A stretch of DNA of 64,000 nt, taken from the NCBI RefSeq assembly GCF_005239225.2, contig NC_133302.1, positions 7,006,001 through 7,070,000 of the forward strand. Reading direction: 5' to 3'. Origin of the DNA: Populus alba. Its lineage: Eukaryota; Streptophyta; Magnoliopsida; Malpighiales; Salicaceae. Position 1 is the stretch's first letter, and every line of letters begins with the position of its first letter. The notes beneath the pieces are model-generated. The model did not search any database. It was not told where the DNA came from and worked only from the letters and a program-made list of their open reading frames with translations. This document shows positions 24,608-35,997 of this stretch, piece after piece. The position numbers were made by a program, and so were the translations under genes.

Positions 24608-26684
24608 ATGCAGCCTGCATCCTCTGCACCCCTCACCAAAAACCACCCCCCAATGCCCGTCCTTGCATCATCAATCTTACACCCCCACAAAACTCCTTAC
24701 CAACATCTTCAGACCCTACCTCAACCACCCGCAATACCATCTCCTCACCTAAATCCAACAGATTATCCTGTCATTTTTCCTTCAAACAAGGCCGCCTCCC
24801 CTGTCTTTCCATCTGAACCCCCCACAAAAACTTTTAGCCCGGCATCTCATGTCAGTACCCCTACTGGTACTGATCATCTAAAGCTGTTTTTTGAGAGATT
24901 CCCCTCGTGGGTGGAATATCAAGACATGAAAAAGACTTTCGGCAAGTTTGGCCGGGTTATCAAACTGTTTCTGTCCAAACGAAAAACAGTTCTTGGCCGA
25001 CGCTTTGGTTTTGTGGACATACTATCACCACTGCCTGTGTTTGATATTTGTGACCAAGCTAGTAAAGTATGGTTCGATTCCTATAAATTGAGAGTGAACC
25101 CAGCTAAGCTTCAATCCTCTAAACCTCCCCTGACAACATCTCCTCCTAAACCCCTACCCAAACCTGCATCACCTCATAAACCTCAACTTATGTTTAGAGA
25201 TAATAGATCCTTTGTTGAGGTACTCACATCTAAACCACAACAAATGGTCACAATGACAAGGAGAATGATACAGTACAACTCCATGGTTGAGGATCAGGAA
25301 TGGTTGCATAGGAGCTTAGTGGGAAATATCTTGCCAAATGTGGATGTAGCAACACTGGAGGCAACGGTTTTAAAATCAAGTGTCAAAGCTATGAGCTTTT
25401 GTTTTTTGGGAGCTAGCCAGGTGATTATTACCTATGTGGATCAGTTAGCCTCAGTGCAAGAACAAAGGAATAAAGTATCTGTGCTGCATTCTCTATTCAG
25501 CAATCTTAGACAGTGGGAAACAAGGACTAGAGCATATGACAGATTTGCTTGGATCCATATTTGGTTTGCCAATTGAAGGGTGGAACAGAAACTGTATCAA
25601 TATTTTGCTTCAGAGCTGGGGAAATATTGTAGGATACGACACTTCCTGTGTTAGTCAGGGGTCCATATTAGGTATTAGGGTTCTTATTCGAACCACAACG
25701 CTGGAACCTTTACATGATCAAGTGTTGCTTCAACTCGATGGAGTGCAAGTTGAGGTCAGTTTGAAAGAAATCAAAGGTGAGTTTATCCCCTCTCTCACAA
25801 CAGTCAAACACTCTATGGATGTATCATTGTGTTCAACATCTGTGCTATCCGATGACGACGAAGATGATTTTTGTGAGGAAACTAATAGAGCAGCAACGAC
25901 TCTCATAGAGACAAAACAAAAACCCGAATTTGAATCTGAATTCACCGGATTGTTGGGCACCCAAACTCAGATTGCCAGCACACTCACCTCGTCTGAAGTT
26001 TCACCGATGTACCTCTACCCAGAAATTACTGAAATTTGTAGACATGCAGGTTTATCTAATGAGAGTTCGTACGAAGTTGATAACCGATTAGCCTTGGTAC
26101 CTTACGTATGTGTCGAGGTGGATTCAGTTGCATGCAGAGAGGTAGCTGTGCAACAAGTTTCTTGCTTTACTATTAAGGATGGGCTGGATCAACATATCGA
26201 TTATGACAGTGGACTCCTACAGAATATGGGCCGTAAGAAACAGCAGAAATCTTCAAGCATAGGAATGGAAACCAATCGTGATTCAACAAGCATTAGGCCA
26301 TCTTTTACAACCTTCATCACTCCTATTGCTGATCCATATGAGCTTAGTGATCTGGAAGTAGGAAACAGGAAATCCCACATAAAACACGTAAAAAAGCTCA
26401 CACGCAGAACAAAATCTCTTAGGAGGAGGACATCACGTAAAATGGGAAAACACAACGGCAAGCAATCAGAGATAGTAATTGTTGAATATTCAGTTTCTGA
26501 TAATGGGATAAAGAATAGAAATGCTATTATCAAAGCTGCTAAGGAATTGATTGGTGAGGATGAGGCAAGTAGTTCAAGATACAGACCCGACACCAATGCT
26601 GGTGATGAAGCAAATGAGCCTGCACATTCTGATAACTGGGCCGAAGCCACTGCTTGCTGGGAAGTTGGAAAAGCTATTCTCTAA
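24608..26684 (+). pseudogene. LINE ORF1, RNA-binding protein, one frameshift
   Basis: The first plausible ATG is 24608 (MQPASSAPLTK). A proline-rich N-terminus leads into an RRM-like domain (about 24870-25110; RNP1-like GRRFGFVDI). A DUF4283-type region follows (LVGNILPNVDV ... SLFSNLRQWETRTRAYDRFAWI). At about 25550-25560 the frame shifts by one base, and the protein resumes as IFGLPIEGWNRNCINILLQ in the frame open to 26684. The C-terminal part is charged, with basic runs (TRRTKSLRRRTSRKMGK). No CCHC knuckle is evident. In plant L1 elements this protein coats the RNA. It lies 116 bp before ORF2. The frameshift makes it non-functional unless it is a sequencing error. Confidence 0.88.
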
Positions 26685-26800
26685 GGGCATGACGATAGCA
26701 CACTCATGACTTATACTCTGCAAGGATTCCTAGACCGAGAACAAGAAGAGTGGATCCTAAGGAAGAAGACGTGATTTGCTTCCGTAAATAGTCTGAAGGT

Positions 26801-29800
26801 ATGGTCTCTGTAATCACTTCTATGGGTAGTATAATTGTATGGAATGCATGTGGATTAAGGGGCAGAGAAAAAAAGAGATGTTTGAGGAATCTTGGTAGAA
26901 AATTTAATCTTCATATCCTGGGTGTTTTGGAAACAAAATTGGAAACTTTGAATAATTTCACTATTACTGCTATATGGGCTCGTCATCCTAAGGCTTGGTA
27001 TGCAGTTCCCTCATTAGGCCTTTCGGGGGGATGCATATGGAATCCGAATCAATTTTGTGTCTCTAGCTATTCTGTTGCTATGAATGGTCGTGTTTTGCAT
27101 ATCGAAGGCACCTTCACTCGATCCAATCTAGATTGCCTAGTCTCTTTTGTATATGCTCCGAATATTGGGATCCTGAAGAATGAACTGTGGACTTATCTTG
27201 TTACATTCAGGGATAGTGTTAGCAAGCCATGGTGTCTTGCGGGTGATTTTAATGAAACCTTATTTCCATCATATAGGAAAGGCGGCTCACAAATAACATC
27301 ATCCATGACAAGATTTAAAAATTGCATTGATGGTTGTAATCTTATAGAGCTCCCCTTAAATGGGAGAAAATTTACATGGTCTCGAGGTAATGCAGCAAGC
27401 CGCATTGATAGAATATTTCTATCGGGGGATTGGTTGCAGGCTTTCCCATCCTCCACTTTATTTGGTCTCTCAAAATATTTATCCAATCATAGGCGTTTGC
27501 ATTTGTTGCTAGACTCTACAAATTGGGGCCCGAAACCTTTTCGCTTCATGAATTGCTGGTGGCTTGCGTCTGATTTCAAGATTATGATTCAGAGCTTCTG
27601 GAGCTCAATCATGGTTTCCAAATCTGGTACAAGGAAAATGGTCCCAGCTCTAAAGATGTTGAAAGAGAGATGTTGGCAATGGAGTAAAGCTTCTGTGGGA
27701 AACATGAATAATAGAATTGAAGAACTGGAACTTGAAGCTGACTTAATGGATCGTCAAAATGAGTGCAGGGTCTTGACTGATGATGAACTGATTAGAAGTA
27801 AATCCATTGCCTCCCAGCTCAAAATCCTGTATAGAGCTCAAGAGTCTGCCTGGCATCAGAAGTCAAGAATTCAGTGGTGTAAGCTTGAAGATAAAAATAC
27901 CCGATTCTTTCATTTAGCTGCAACAACAAGACAGAAAAAGAATCAGCTTGCATGCTTGGAGGTTGATGGAAAGATCCTATCTAAACCAATCAATGTGAAG
28001 GTAGTTGTCTTTCACTTTTTCCGCAACTTATACTCCCACCAGAACAGACCTAGAGCGTCATGTTCAAACCTGGAATTCTCAAGGCTGAAGCCTTCCTCCT
28101 CGGTTGCTCTTGAATTGCCATTTTCTATAGAAGAGATTACAACAGCTGTGTGGGATTGTGATGGAAATAAAGCTCTAGGTCCTGATGGTATTAACTTTCT
28201 TTTCATCAAGAAAGCATGGCACATTATAGGTGAGGACATTATCCGGATGGTTGATGAATTCTATCGAACTAATCTCCTCCTTGCAGGTATCAATAGCACC
28301 TTCGTTACTCTTATTCCAAAGATTAAAAGTGCTAACAAGCTATCGGATTTCAGACTTATTAATTTGGTGGGCAGCCTATACAAGATCTTCTCAAAGATTC
28401 TAGCAACTAGGTTGAAACATGTTATGCCAGAGGTCATCTCTCATCATCAAAATGCTTTCATCAAAGGGAGGCAAATTTTAGACAGCGTCTTGATTGCAAA
28501 TGAGGTCCTTTCTTTCATCAAGAAGAAAAAGGGTAAAGTTTATCTTTTCAAACTAGATTTTCATAAAGCCTTTGATTCGGTGTTATGGGAATATATTAAT
28601 GAAATCATGGCTAGTATGGGTTTTGGTAGTAGATGGCGAGGGTGGATTATGCAATGCATATCAATGGAAAAAATGTTTGTGCTTGTTAATAGGTCTCCCA
28701 CGGAGGAATTCTGCTTAGCTAAAGGCCTGCGCCAAGGATACCCTCTCTCTCCGTTTCTCTTCAGCATTGCAGTCCAGGGATTGAGTTGTATGTTGCAGCG
28801 TGGCTGTGATTTGGGTTTGACTTCGGGTATAAACATCGATAATTCAGGGCTTGTCATATCTCACTTACAGTTTGCAAACGACACCCTTATGTTCAGTTCA
28901 GACTCTCTACATAGCATGCAGAACATTAAACGTATCCTATTATGCTTTGAACTTGTCTCAGGGCTGAAGGTCAATTTTTATAAAAGCAGTATTGTGGGTG
29001 TGGGTGTAGCAGCTCATACATGTAACTTCACGGCTCAGCTTCTCAGATGCAAGCAGGATCAGTTGCCTCTCATGTATCTTGGGCTCCCCATCGGTGGAAA
29101 CTTGGGCAGAGCTACAATGTGGAATCCTATTTTGTGCAATATCAGTTGTCGGTTGGCTTCGTGGAAAGGCAGGTTCTTCTCTATTAGGGGTCGTTTGTGC
29201 TTGATTAAATCTGTACTCAGCAATCTCCCCATCTACTACCTATCTATGTTCCCCATGCCTGCTACGGTAGCCTCCAAAATTGATCAGAAACTTCGATCCT
29301 TCCTCTGGTCTGGAAATGCGGAAAGGCACAAAATATGCAATGTTAGCTGGGCAACTGTTACTCTTCCAAAACATGCAAGTGGTCTTGGGATTGGTTCTTT
29401 AAGGGACAAAAATACAGCTCTGCTCTTTAAATGGTTATGGAGGTTTGGGTTGGAGGAATCAAGTATGTGGAAGGATGTGATCAAAAGCATCCACAACACC
29501 AATTGCTCTAATCTGCTGCAGCAAGCTCCTATTCCAGGAACTGCAACTACATGGTCCTGGATTGTCAATCATTGTGTGAGAAAAAATAAGTTGCAGGATA
29601 TTGTGAATGAGCAAACTTTGGTTCTTATCAGAAATGGCAAGAAAACTATGTTTTAGCTTGATTGATGGCTTAATAACCACTGTTTAGCAGATCACTTCCC
29701 TACTCTTTTCCAATTATCCAATGACAAAGCTGCCACCATTGCTAAGATGGGAATGTGGGAAGGGTATGAGTGGATTTGGTTTTTTTCATGGATACGTCCA

Positions 29801-31003
29801 CTACGGGGGCGCAACATTGGCTTGCTTGATCAACTCTATGCAATCCTTTCGATAGTACTCATGGAAAAAGATGGAGAGGATAGACTAATTTGGAAGGACA
29901 ATAATTCAGGAAGATTTTCAGTGAAATCTCTCTGCGGATTGTTGAGTCCAAAGCCTTCCACAAACAATGCCTTCTCATTTGCTGGAATTTGGAAAGGTAT
30001 TGTCCCTCCTAAGGTAGAGATCTTTTGCTAGATGGCTATCATTAACAGACTCAACACCCGATGTATGTTGGTTCGAAGAGGTATCTTAGGTAGCTCGGAA
30101 TCAAATTGCCCTATCTGCCTTGTTGAAGCAGAATCGGTAGACCATATTCTGTTGCACTGCCATAAGCATTGGCTCATTTGGTCCAAAATCATTAAGTTGT
30201 GGGGTTTAGTTTAGTGTTGCCCAAAGAGCTTCTCAGATATGTGGTCTCAATGGTCTTCCATGGTGCATGGTAATTTTCAGAGGAAGGCATGGTTGATGTT
30301 GTTCTTCTCAGTGGCATGGTCTCTTTGGCTCCTTCGAAATGATCTGATTTTCCATCAGAAGACACCAGACTATGACTCAATATTCTTTCTTATTATCACC
30401 CGTCTATGTCTATGGCTAAAAGCTATTCATTCAGATTTTCATTACTCCCCTACAAATCTGATCAGATCGGCAGATGGCTTGCTTCGGTGGTCCAATGCTC
30501 ACTCTTTCAGGATTAATAATATATGGTCTCCTCCTATGATTAATAGCCTCAAATGGAATGTGGACAACTCTTCTCTTGGTAAGCCAGGCCCCTCTGGAAT
30601 AGGTAGTGTGCTGTGAAATCATCATGGCCATCTGCTTGGTATGTTCTCTGTTCCAGTTGGTATTTTAGACTCTAATATTGCTGAGTTAAGGGCTATTGTC
30701 AAAGCCATTGAACTATCAACATCTAATTGCCTCTTACACCATCAACACCTTATCATTGAATCTGACTCTGTCAATGTTATTCGCTGGATGAATAATCCTC
30801 TCAGCCGTCCCTGGAAGCATCATAATTTGTTCTCCTTTGTCAATAGACTGAAAGCATATTTTGGTTCAATCATCTTCTCACATATCTTTCGTGAAAGTAA
30901 TTGCATGGCAGATGGCTTGGCTAAACAAGGAGTGCGGAGATCAAGTGATTTTGTTTTTCTATGGCCTGGCTATTGTTTCTTCTCTTATTATGTCTTTGAG
31001 TAA
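26801..31003 (+). pseudogene. LINE ORF2: endonuclease, reverse transcriptase and RNase H with five stops
   Basis: One reading frame of 1,400 codons runs from ATG 26801 to the stop ending at 31003 with no frameshift. Five in-frame stops interrupt it, at 29654, 29663, 30029, 30212 and 30614. Endonuclease: WNACGLRG, ETKLE, AGDFNE, and SNHRRL where SDH is usual (Asn codon 27485). Reverse transcriptase: FKLDFHKAFDSV, GLRQGYPLSPFLF, and FAND where FADD is usual (Asn codon 28877). A zf-RVT segment with CPICL and DHILLHC follows. RNase H keeps WNVD, AELRAI, ESDS and the MADGLAKQG end. Both substituted residues are catalytic in the family, so the enzyme is presumed dead independently of the stops. Confidence 0.93.
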
Positions 31004-31199
31004 TTTATATTTTGTTTTGTAGAGGAATGTTTAGCTTCAGCTCATTCGGATGGATTTTATGTGATTTTCTTTGCTTTTGTTTATCTTAAGCTGCGCTTTA
31101 TCCTATATATGGCTTTTTTCCATAGTATGATATTGTGTAGCTTCTGTACTATTCCCGTCAGACTTTGACGTTTAAATAATATACGCATCTTTCAAAAAA

Positions 31200-31216
31200 A
31201 TCTATACATGTAAATC
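31200..31216. repeat. LINE target-site duplication, right copy
   Basis: ATCTATACATGTAAATC, identical to 23739-23755; its first A could belong to the A-run. Confidence 0.93.
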
Positions 31217-33740
31217 AAACATTTGCTGGAAGATATTCCAAGAAAGATATTGGATGGAGTACAATCTTGTCACCAAATCTTGTTCTCTGATTGATCATAA
31301 TTTCTTGAAGGTATTGACAACTTGTGGCTCCTCAACCTGGCAATAACATTCAATAAAAGATCACACAAAGCTTCATGATTTGACTAGAAGTTAACACAAC
31401 AACAAACAAGGAAACGTTCATCTAAAATCATCAATCAATCAGATGAATAACAAGGAAAACTGCTCAATCAAATGATATTAAGATACTATATCATATGGTT
31501 AGACATCTCTCATTCAATGCAAGCTATGTTTGCATGTGGTTTTCTAAATAATTGACAGAATATAGACTAACACAGTCCTTAATTTAAACTACAAAGTCGT
31601 AATTTATCAATGACACTAGAAATTTTACTAGGTTTCCTCTCACTTGGAAATTAAACAATGGTAAATGTGAACCTATGGGGCAAAATCTTCTCCCTCTGTT
31701 TTCCCTCGTGGTTGTTCCAAAAAAGAGAAAATGCATTGATTTTATATTTTCCTCTCCTTCATTTTCTTTCCTCCCAGCTTCTACTTCTCCCACACATAGT
31801 TTCCCTCAATCAAAATGTAGTTTTCTCTGAAAATCACTTGAGGTCCTTGAAATTCCACGTGCTGCATCCCACTTTTTTTTCTTCCTAGAAAAAATGGAAT
31901 GAAATCAGGTTAAACCCCTCCTGTGAATTCAAATATGATTTTCCATGTTCTACTCAAATTATAACTTTTGTTAAATAAGCATAAAAAGCAATTCCACGTC
32001 TACTTGATCTGACCATTGCCAAACTCTAAACAATAATTAACATTTCAATGAAATGCATGTCAAGCATAATATAGTCACGGAAAAAGCTACAAAACAAAAT
32101 GGTAGTCACCTTAGGATAAATGCTTGATTATGAAAAGCAGGTGGGAATGAAATCATACTGCTGGTGAAGATGTTTTTGCTTTCTGTATTGTCATCTAGAC
32201 AATCCTTCTATGATGTTAACATTAGAAAACTCATCAAACGATCTCAACTTTTCAAGTATTAGTCCCTCCTGCTTGTCATCTAGGTATTAGGTGTAGTTAA
32301 GATTCAATACCATTCATTTAAGAGTTAAGATAACTATGGACGGATCAACATGAATACGCATCATGATCTGTAAAATGAACATACAGTAATCTTTATGTCA
32401 TTTAAACAACAGAAAGAAAGAAATCCTTTGCTACTTTAAACAAGTGAAAGGACTATAGAAGCTTGGTGTTGGACAAAAATTGGCTCAAGTGGCCAAGCTC
32501 ATGTACCAAGAAATTTTACAGAGAAACTTTCTATAGGATCTCCACCTACTCTTATATAGGCCTCTACAAAGAAGATGATACGCTAATATTCATCCTGGCA
32601 GATATTGATCAGTTAGTTTAAGTCAAAAGAATTTTAAGATGGTTTGCTCTGACTTCAGGCTATCATATAAACTTCCATAAAAGCTCCATTATTGATATCA
32701 ATGTTGACGATCACTTGTGCTTGCGCTTGGCTACATCTATTTTCTGCATATCAGACTCCCTTCCAAGCAAATATCTCAGCATGCCACTAGGAGCCAATCC
32801 ATCTCGTATCTCCACATGGAAGCCAGTGATAGAGAAGTGTCGTAAGAGACTTCATATGTGGAAAGGGAGATTACTAAGCAAGGCTGGTCTTCTATGTCTC
32901 ATTAAAAGTGTCCTTAATTCCCTGCCTATATATTTTATGTCTGTATTCAAGATGCTGAAAGGGGTAGGTAAGCTTCTTTCATCCATCAAAAGATGTTTCT
33001 TGTGGTGTGGAAGTACCAAGCAAAGATCTTTCTGCAAGATCCAATGGAGACTAGTGATGCGCGATAAGAAATAAGAAGGCCTCGGTGTAGGCTCCCTTAT
33101 ATTGAAAAACAGAGCCCTGCCGCTATAGAAAGTAGAGCATAACGTGCGTGTGCGTGTGCATGTGTGTGGCTCAAAGACAGTTATGCCAGAATTCTCTCTT
33201 TTAGTTGGCAGGGCCAAAATGTTACCAGAGTAACATCAAATCCCCCATTTAACTAATTTAGAATACAAAAGAAATAGGAAAATCATGAATGATAACATTT
33301 CACTCCAAAACAGGGAGGAGAGGTGCAATGTTACCCTCCAAGCATGGAAGTTAAATGATTCCCTAGAAAAGTTGTCTTGTTAACCTGAGTCCCCAGTCAC
33401 CACACAGTCAATTATGACCACTATGCTCTACTCTCTCTCCATTTACTATTGAACCAAAAGAGTATTTTACCTGCGAAGCATAGAAAATGTCCAGATATTA
33501 CCCAAATCTTCATCATGATCTCCTTTGTTTGACTCACCCTACAAATAAGTTTCAGAAAACAGTGAGGCTTTAAATGAGTCATTTGCTTTATGACATAACA
33601 TTGAACCCATATTTGATTTCCACATCACCTCATTGAGAATGTGAGACGAAACAACAGCATCCCATTCAGGATTCTTCGTATCCAAGAGGACCAAAACAAT
33701 GTCAAATCTGCTCAATAATGGTCCCGAGAGTGCGGTGTTG
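31217..33740 (-). pseudogene. MCM9: MCM9 pseudogene, 3' part of a duplicated gene
   Basis: Closely matches 53984-56745 of the intact gene on the same strand. Equivalents present: the last exon (32191-32279, same length, stop kept), the exon with the [15 protein letters not shown] segment (33471-33538), and 112 of 122 bp of the arginine-finger exon (33629-33740). The exons equivalent to 55951-56060, 55814-55861 and 55594-55746 are missing; their place is taken by L1 relic sequence up to about 33140. Homology stops inside the arginine-finger exon at 33740, where copia sequence begins. The helicase core 5' of this is absent, so it cannot encode MCM9. The downstream flank is also duplicated. Confidence 0.93.
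32520..33140 (+). mobile_element. L1-type LINE relic inside the MCM9 pseudogene
   Basis: Reverse transcriptase C-terminal part in the plus sense: GLYKE joined to DDTLIFILAD, then FALTSGYHINFHKSSI, SLPSKYLSMPLGANPS, KGRLLSKAGLLCLIKSVL and FLWCGSTKQRSF. The join between GLYKE and DDTLIF skips the palm domain, so there is an internal deletion. The start of the same relic occurs in the intact gene (55255-55390), which means it was inserted before the duplication. Confidence 0.82.
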
Positions 33741-34777
33741 CTTTTTGGAGGACTAGGAGACAGGATTTCGATCAAGATGGATTACATAGGAGCTGGTGGA
33801 GGATAAATCTTCCTTTTCCCCCCCAAGTCTACATCAAAAAAGGCATGTACTGAACAAGGGAAATGACAATGAAGAAGCAGACAGTTGTGGACAGTACTGA
33901 GTAAATAGCGAAGGAGTCGTTTCACCAATTTCTAGTGAACATCTGTGGGCTTGTGCATGAATTGTGAGAGATTGTTTACAAAGAAACAAACATCAAGCCG
34001 AGTGAGAGATAGGTACTAAAGGTTTCCTATTGTTGCACGGTAGGTGGTAGGATCAGCTAAAGGAACGCCTATGTCCAAGGTCAGTTTACAACCAAGAGGG
34101 AGCGGAGTAGGTATGGATTTTGCATAAGTCATATTAGTTCGAGAAGATCTAAAATGTATTTTTTATGGGAGAGAAGCACACCACCAACAGAATGAGGCTG
34201 GACTTCAATGCCCAGAAAGTATGTCAGAGAACCCAAGTCGTTTACTGAAAACCAAGCTGTTAAACATTTAAAGAATTGATTAATAGCTTGTTCATTATCC
34301 CCAGTAATAATGATGTCGTCAACATAGACCAACAGATAAATGAGATGAGAGTCATGATTGAAGATGGAAAGAGATGTATCGGCAAGGAGTTAAAAGAACC
34401 TGAAGTAGTCAAAAAAATTTGAAATTCATGATACCACGCACAAGACGCCTGCTTTAAGCCTTCAATAGCTTTTCTAAGCTTGCAAACAAACCCAACTTTT
34501 TTCTGGATCATGAAACCCTAAAAGTTGGACCATGTAGACATCTTCAGTAAGGGTGCCTTGAAGAAAGGCGTTGTTAATGTCTAGTTAGCGAAGCTTCCAT
34601 CCATTGCTGACAACAATGTTGAGAACTAGTCTAACTATCATAGGTTTTTCCACGGGACTAAATGTCTTATGATAGTCCAGGCCAACACGCTGATGAAAAT
34701 CTTTCACCACGAGTCTAGCTTTGTAACGACCCACAGTCCCATTTGAGGTTCTTTTAATCCTAAAAATCCACTTACAA

Positions 34778-35997
34778 CAGCAGCAACATCATCTTCGCCC
34801 GTTTCAGCGCCAGGTAAGTTTCCATGCATTCTCTTCACTTTGCATTTTATTTACTTACCTACTGTGCATGCCTTTTGTGTTTACTGTTCAAGTGAATTAT
34901 AATTCACTTGAACAGATAGCTGAGTTTTTTTTGTGCAGCCGAGTCACTTGCTTAGGCAAGTAAACCCACCCGGATGTACTGGTTTTATTTTTATTTTTTT
35001 TTTCAAAAAAAAGAGAGAGAGAGATTGATGATTTTTAAGGTCTGTATTTTTTTTTTTATAATAAAAAACATTATATCAATCTCGCATTTAGAATACTGGT
35101 TTTTTTTAATGCAAATACGGAAAATATACAAAAATATATAAAAAAAATGTTTTTTTTGTGTGTTGCATACGGCCAATATACCCTAACATGTTTTGAACCC
35201 TTTTTTTATATAAAAAAATATTGGAAGTTTTTTGAAAAATGTGTTTTCACATGGATTTCTTAAACACAAAAAATTATTTTCTTGCATTTTTGGATTTTAC
35301 AACATGTTTGTAAAACTCCAAAGGGTGTTGGCCAATATTTCAAAAACTATAAAAATCTATATTTTGGGGGGAATTCATCTATTATTCACCACTAATGTTT
35401 GGATAAAGAAATCCTTAAAGGACGAATATCCAAAAATATTAGTGGGAGTAATAAATCCGCACACATCCTTGAAAGAAGCCTCGATTATAATCGAGGACAT
35501 TCCAATTTTTTTACTCCAAGGTTTACGAGCCATGAGAGTATAAAACATTAAAAAATATATCTATATATAGGTTTTTTTTTTAGCGCCCTAGATTTCTAAG
35601 ATTTTTGTCCCTCCTCCTTGCAATTTACGAGTCGCAAACTTTTGAAATACTAAGGGAAAAATGAGCTTTCAAAGCACATGGAATCTCCTTGGATTTCTAT
35701 CCTAATAAATTTAGTTTTGAATCAAATCTAGAAAAACGGATGGGATTAGAAAACACCAACACTCTAGCAATTATAGCGCAAACCAAACACCAAGCAGCTT
35801 ACCTTAGGTAGGGCGTACTAGGGGTGCTAATACATTCCCTTTACGCAACCAGTCCCTTGCCTTAAGAATCTCTGAAAAGACCAGTTAGGGTTCCTAATGA
35901 CCAAAAATACTAGGTGGCGACTCCCATATATTCACAATATAAAACAAAAGACCCTGAAATAAATCGAAAGTCGCCGCTCCGCCGCGAGGGTGCGACA
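34778..35997 (+). repeat. TAT-type LTR fragment inside the second copia
   Basis: Matches about 20145-21417 of the 3.2-kb solo LTR, starting just before the donor-like CCAGGTAAGT (about 34811). It includes a 32-bp palindrome (34884-34915), TGGCGACTCC (35915-35924) and the family end GGGTGCGACA. The 5' part is missing together with a short piece of copia reverse transcriptase, so a deletion took both. Confidence 0.88.
34884..34915. other. Perfect 32-bp palindrome in LTR leader
   Basis: Half-site CTGTTCAAGTGAATTA followed by its exact reverse complement. It is the longest perfect member of the palindromes that follow the donor-like site in this LTR superfamily. Confidence 0.92.

Larger units (their letters stand above)
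23756..31199 (+). mobile_element. Full-length L1-type LINE, 7.4 kb, inactivated
   Basis: It has a 5' untranslated region of about 850 bp, ORF1, ORF2, a short 3' untranslated region ending in an A-run (31194-31200), and a 17-bp target duplication. The 5' region contains two copies, 68 bp apart, of a segment with AGAGCAGAGGMGTAAGGMAGCACGGG-like sequence (about 23826 and 23894). Architecture (RRM-type ORF1; endonuclease, reverse transcriptase, zf-RVT and RNase H in ORF2) is that of plant L1 elements. Confidence 0.95.

Noticed and set aside
31584..31888. Frames conserved at 54352-54656
   Set aside because: Conservation follows from the duplication; no known domain, and they lie downstream of the MCM9 stop.
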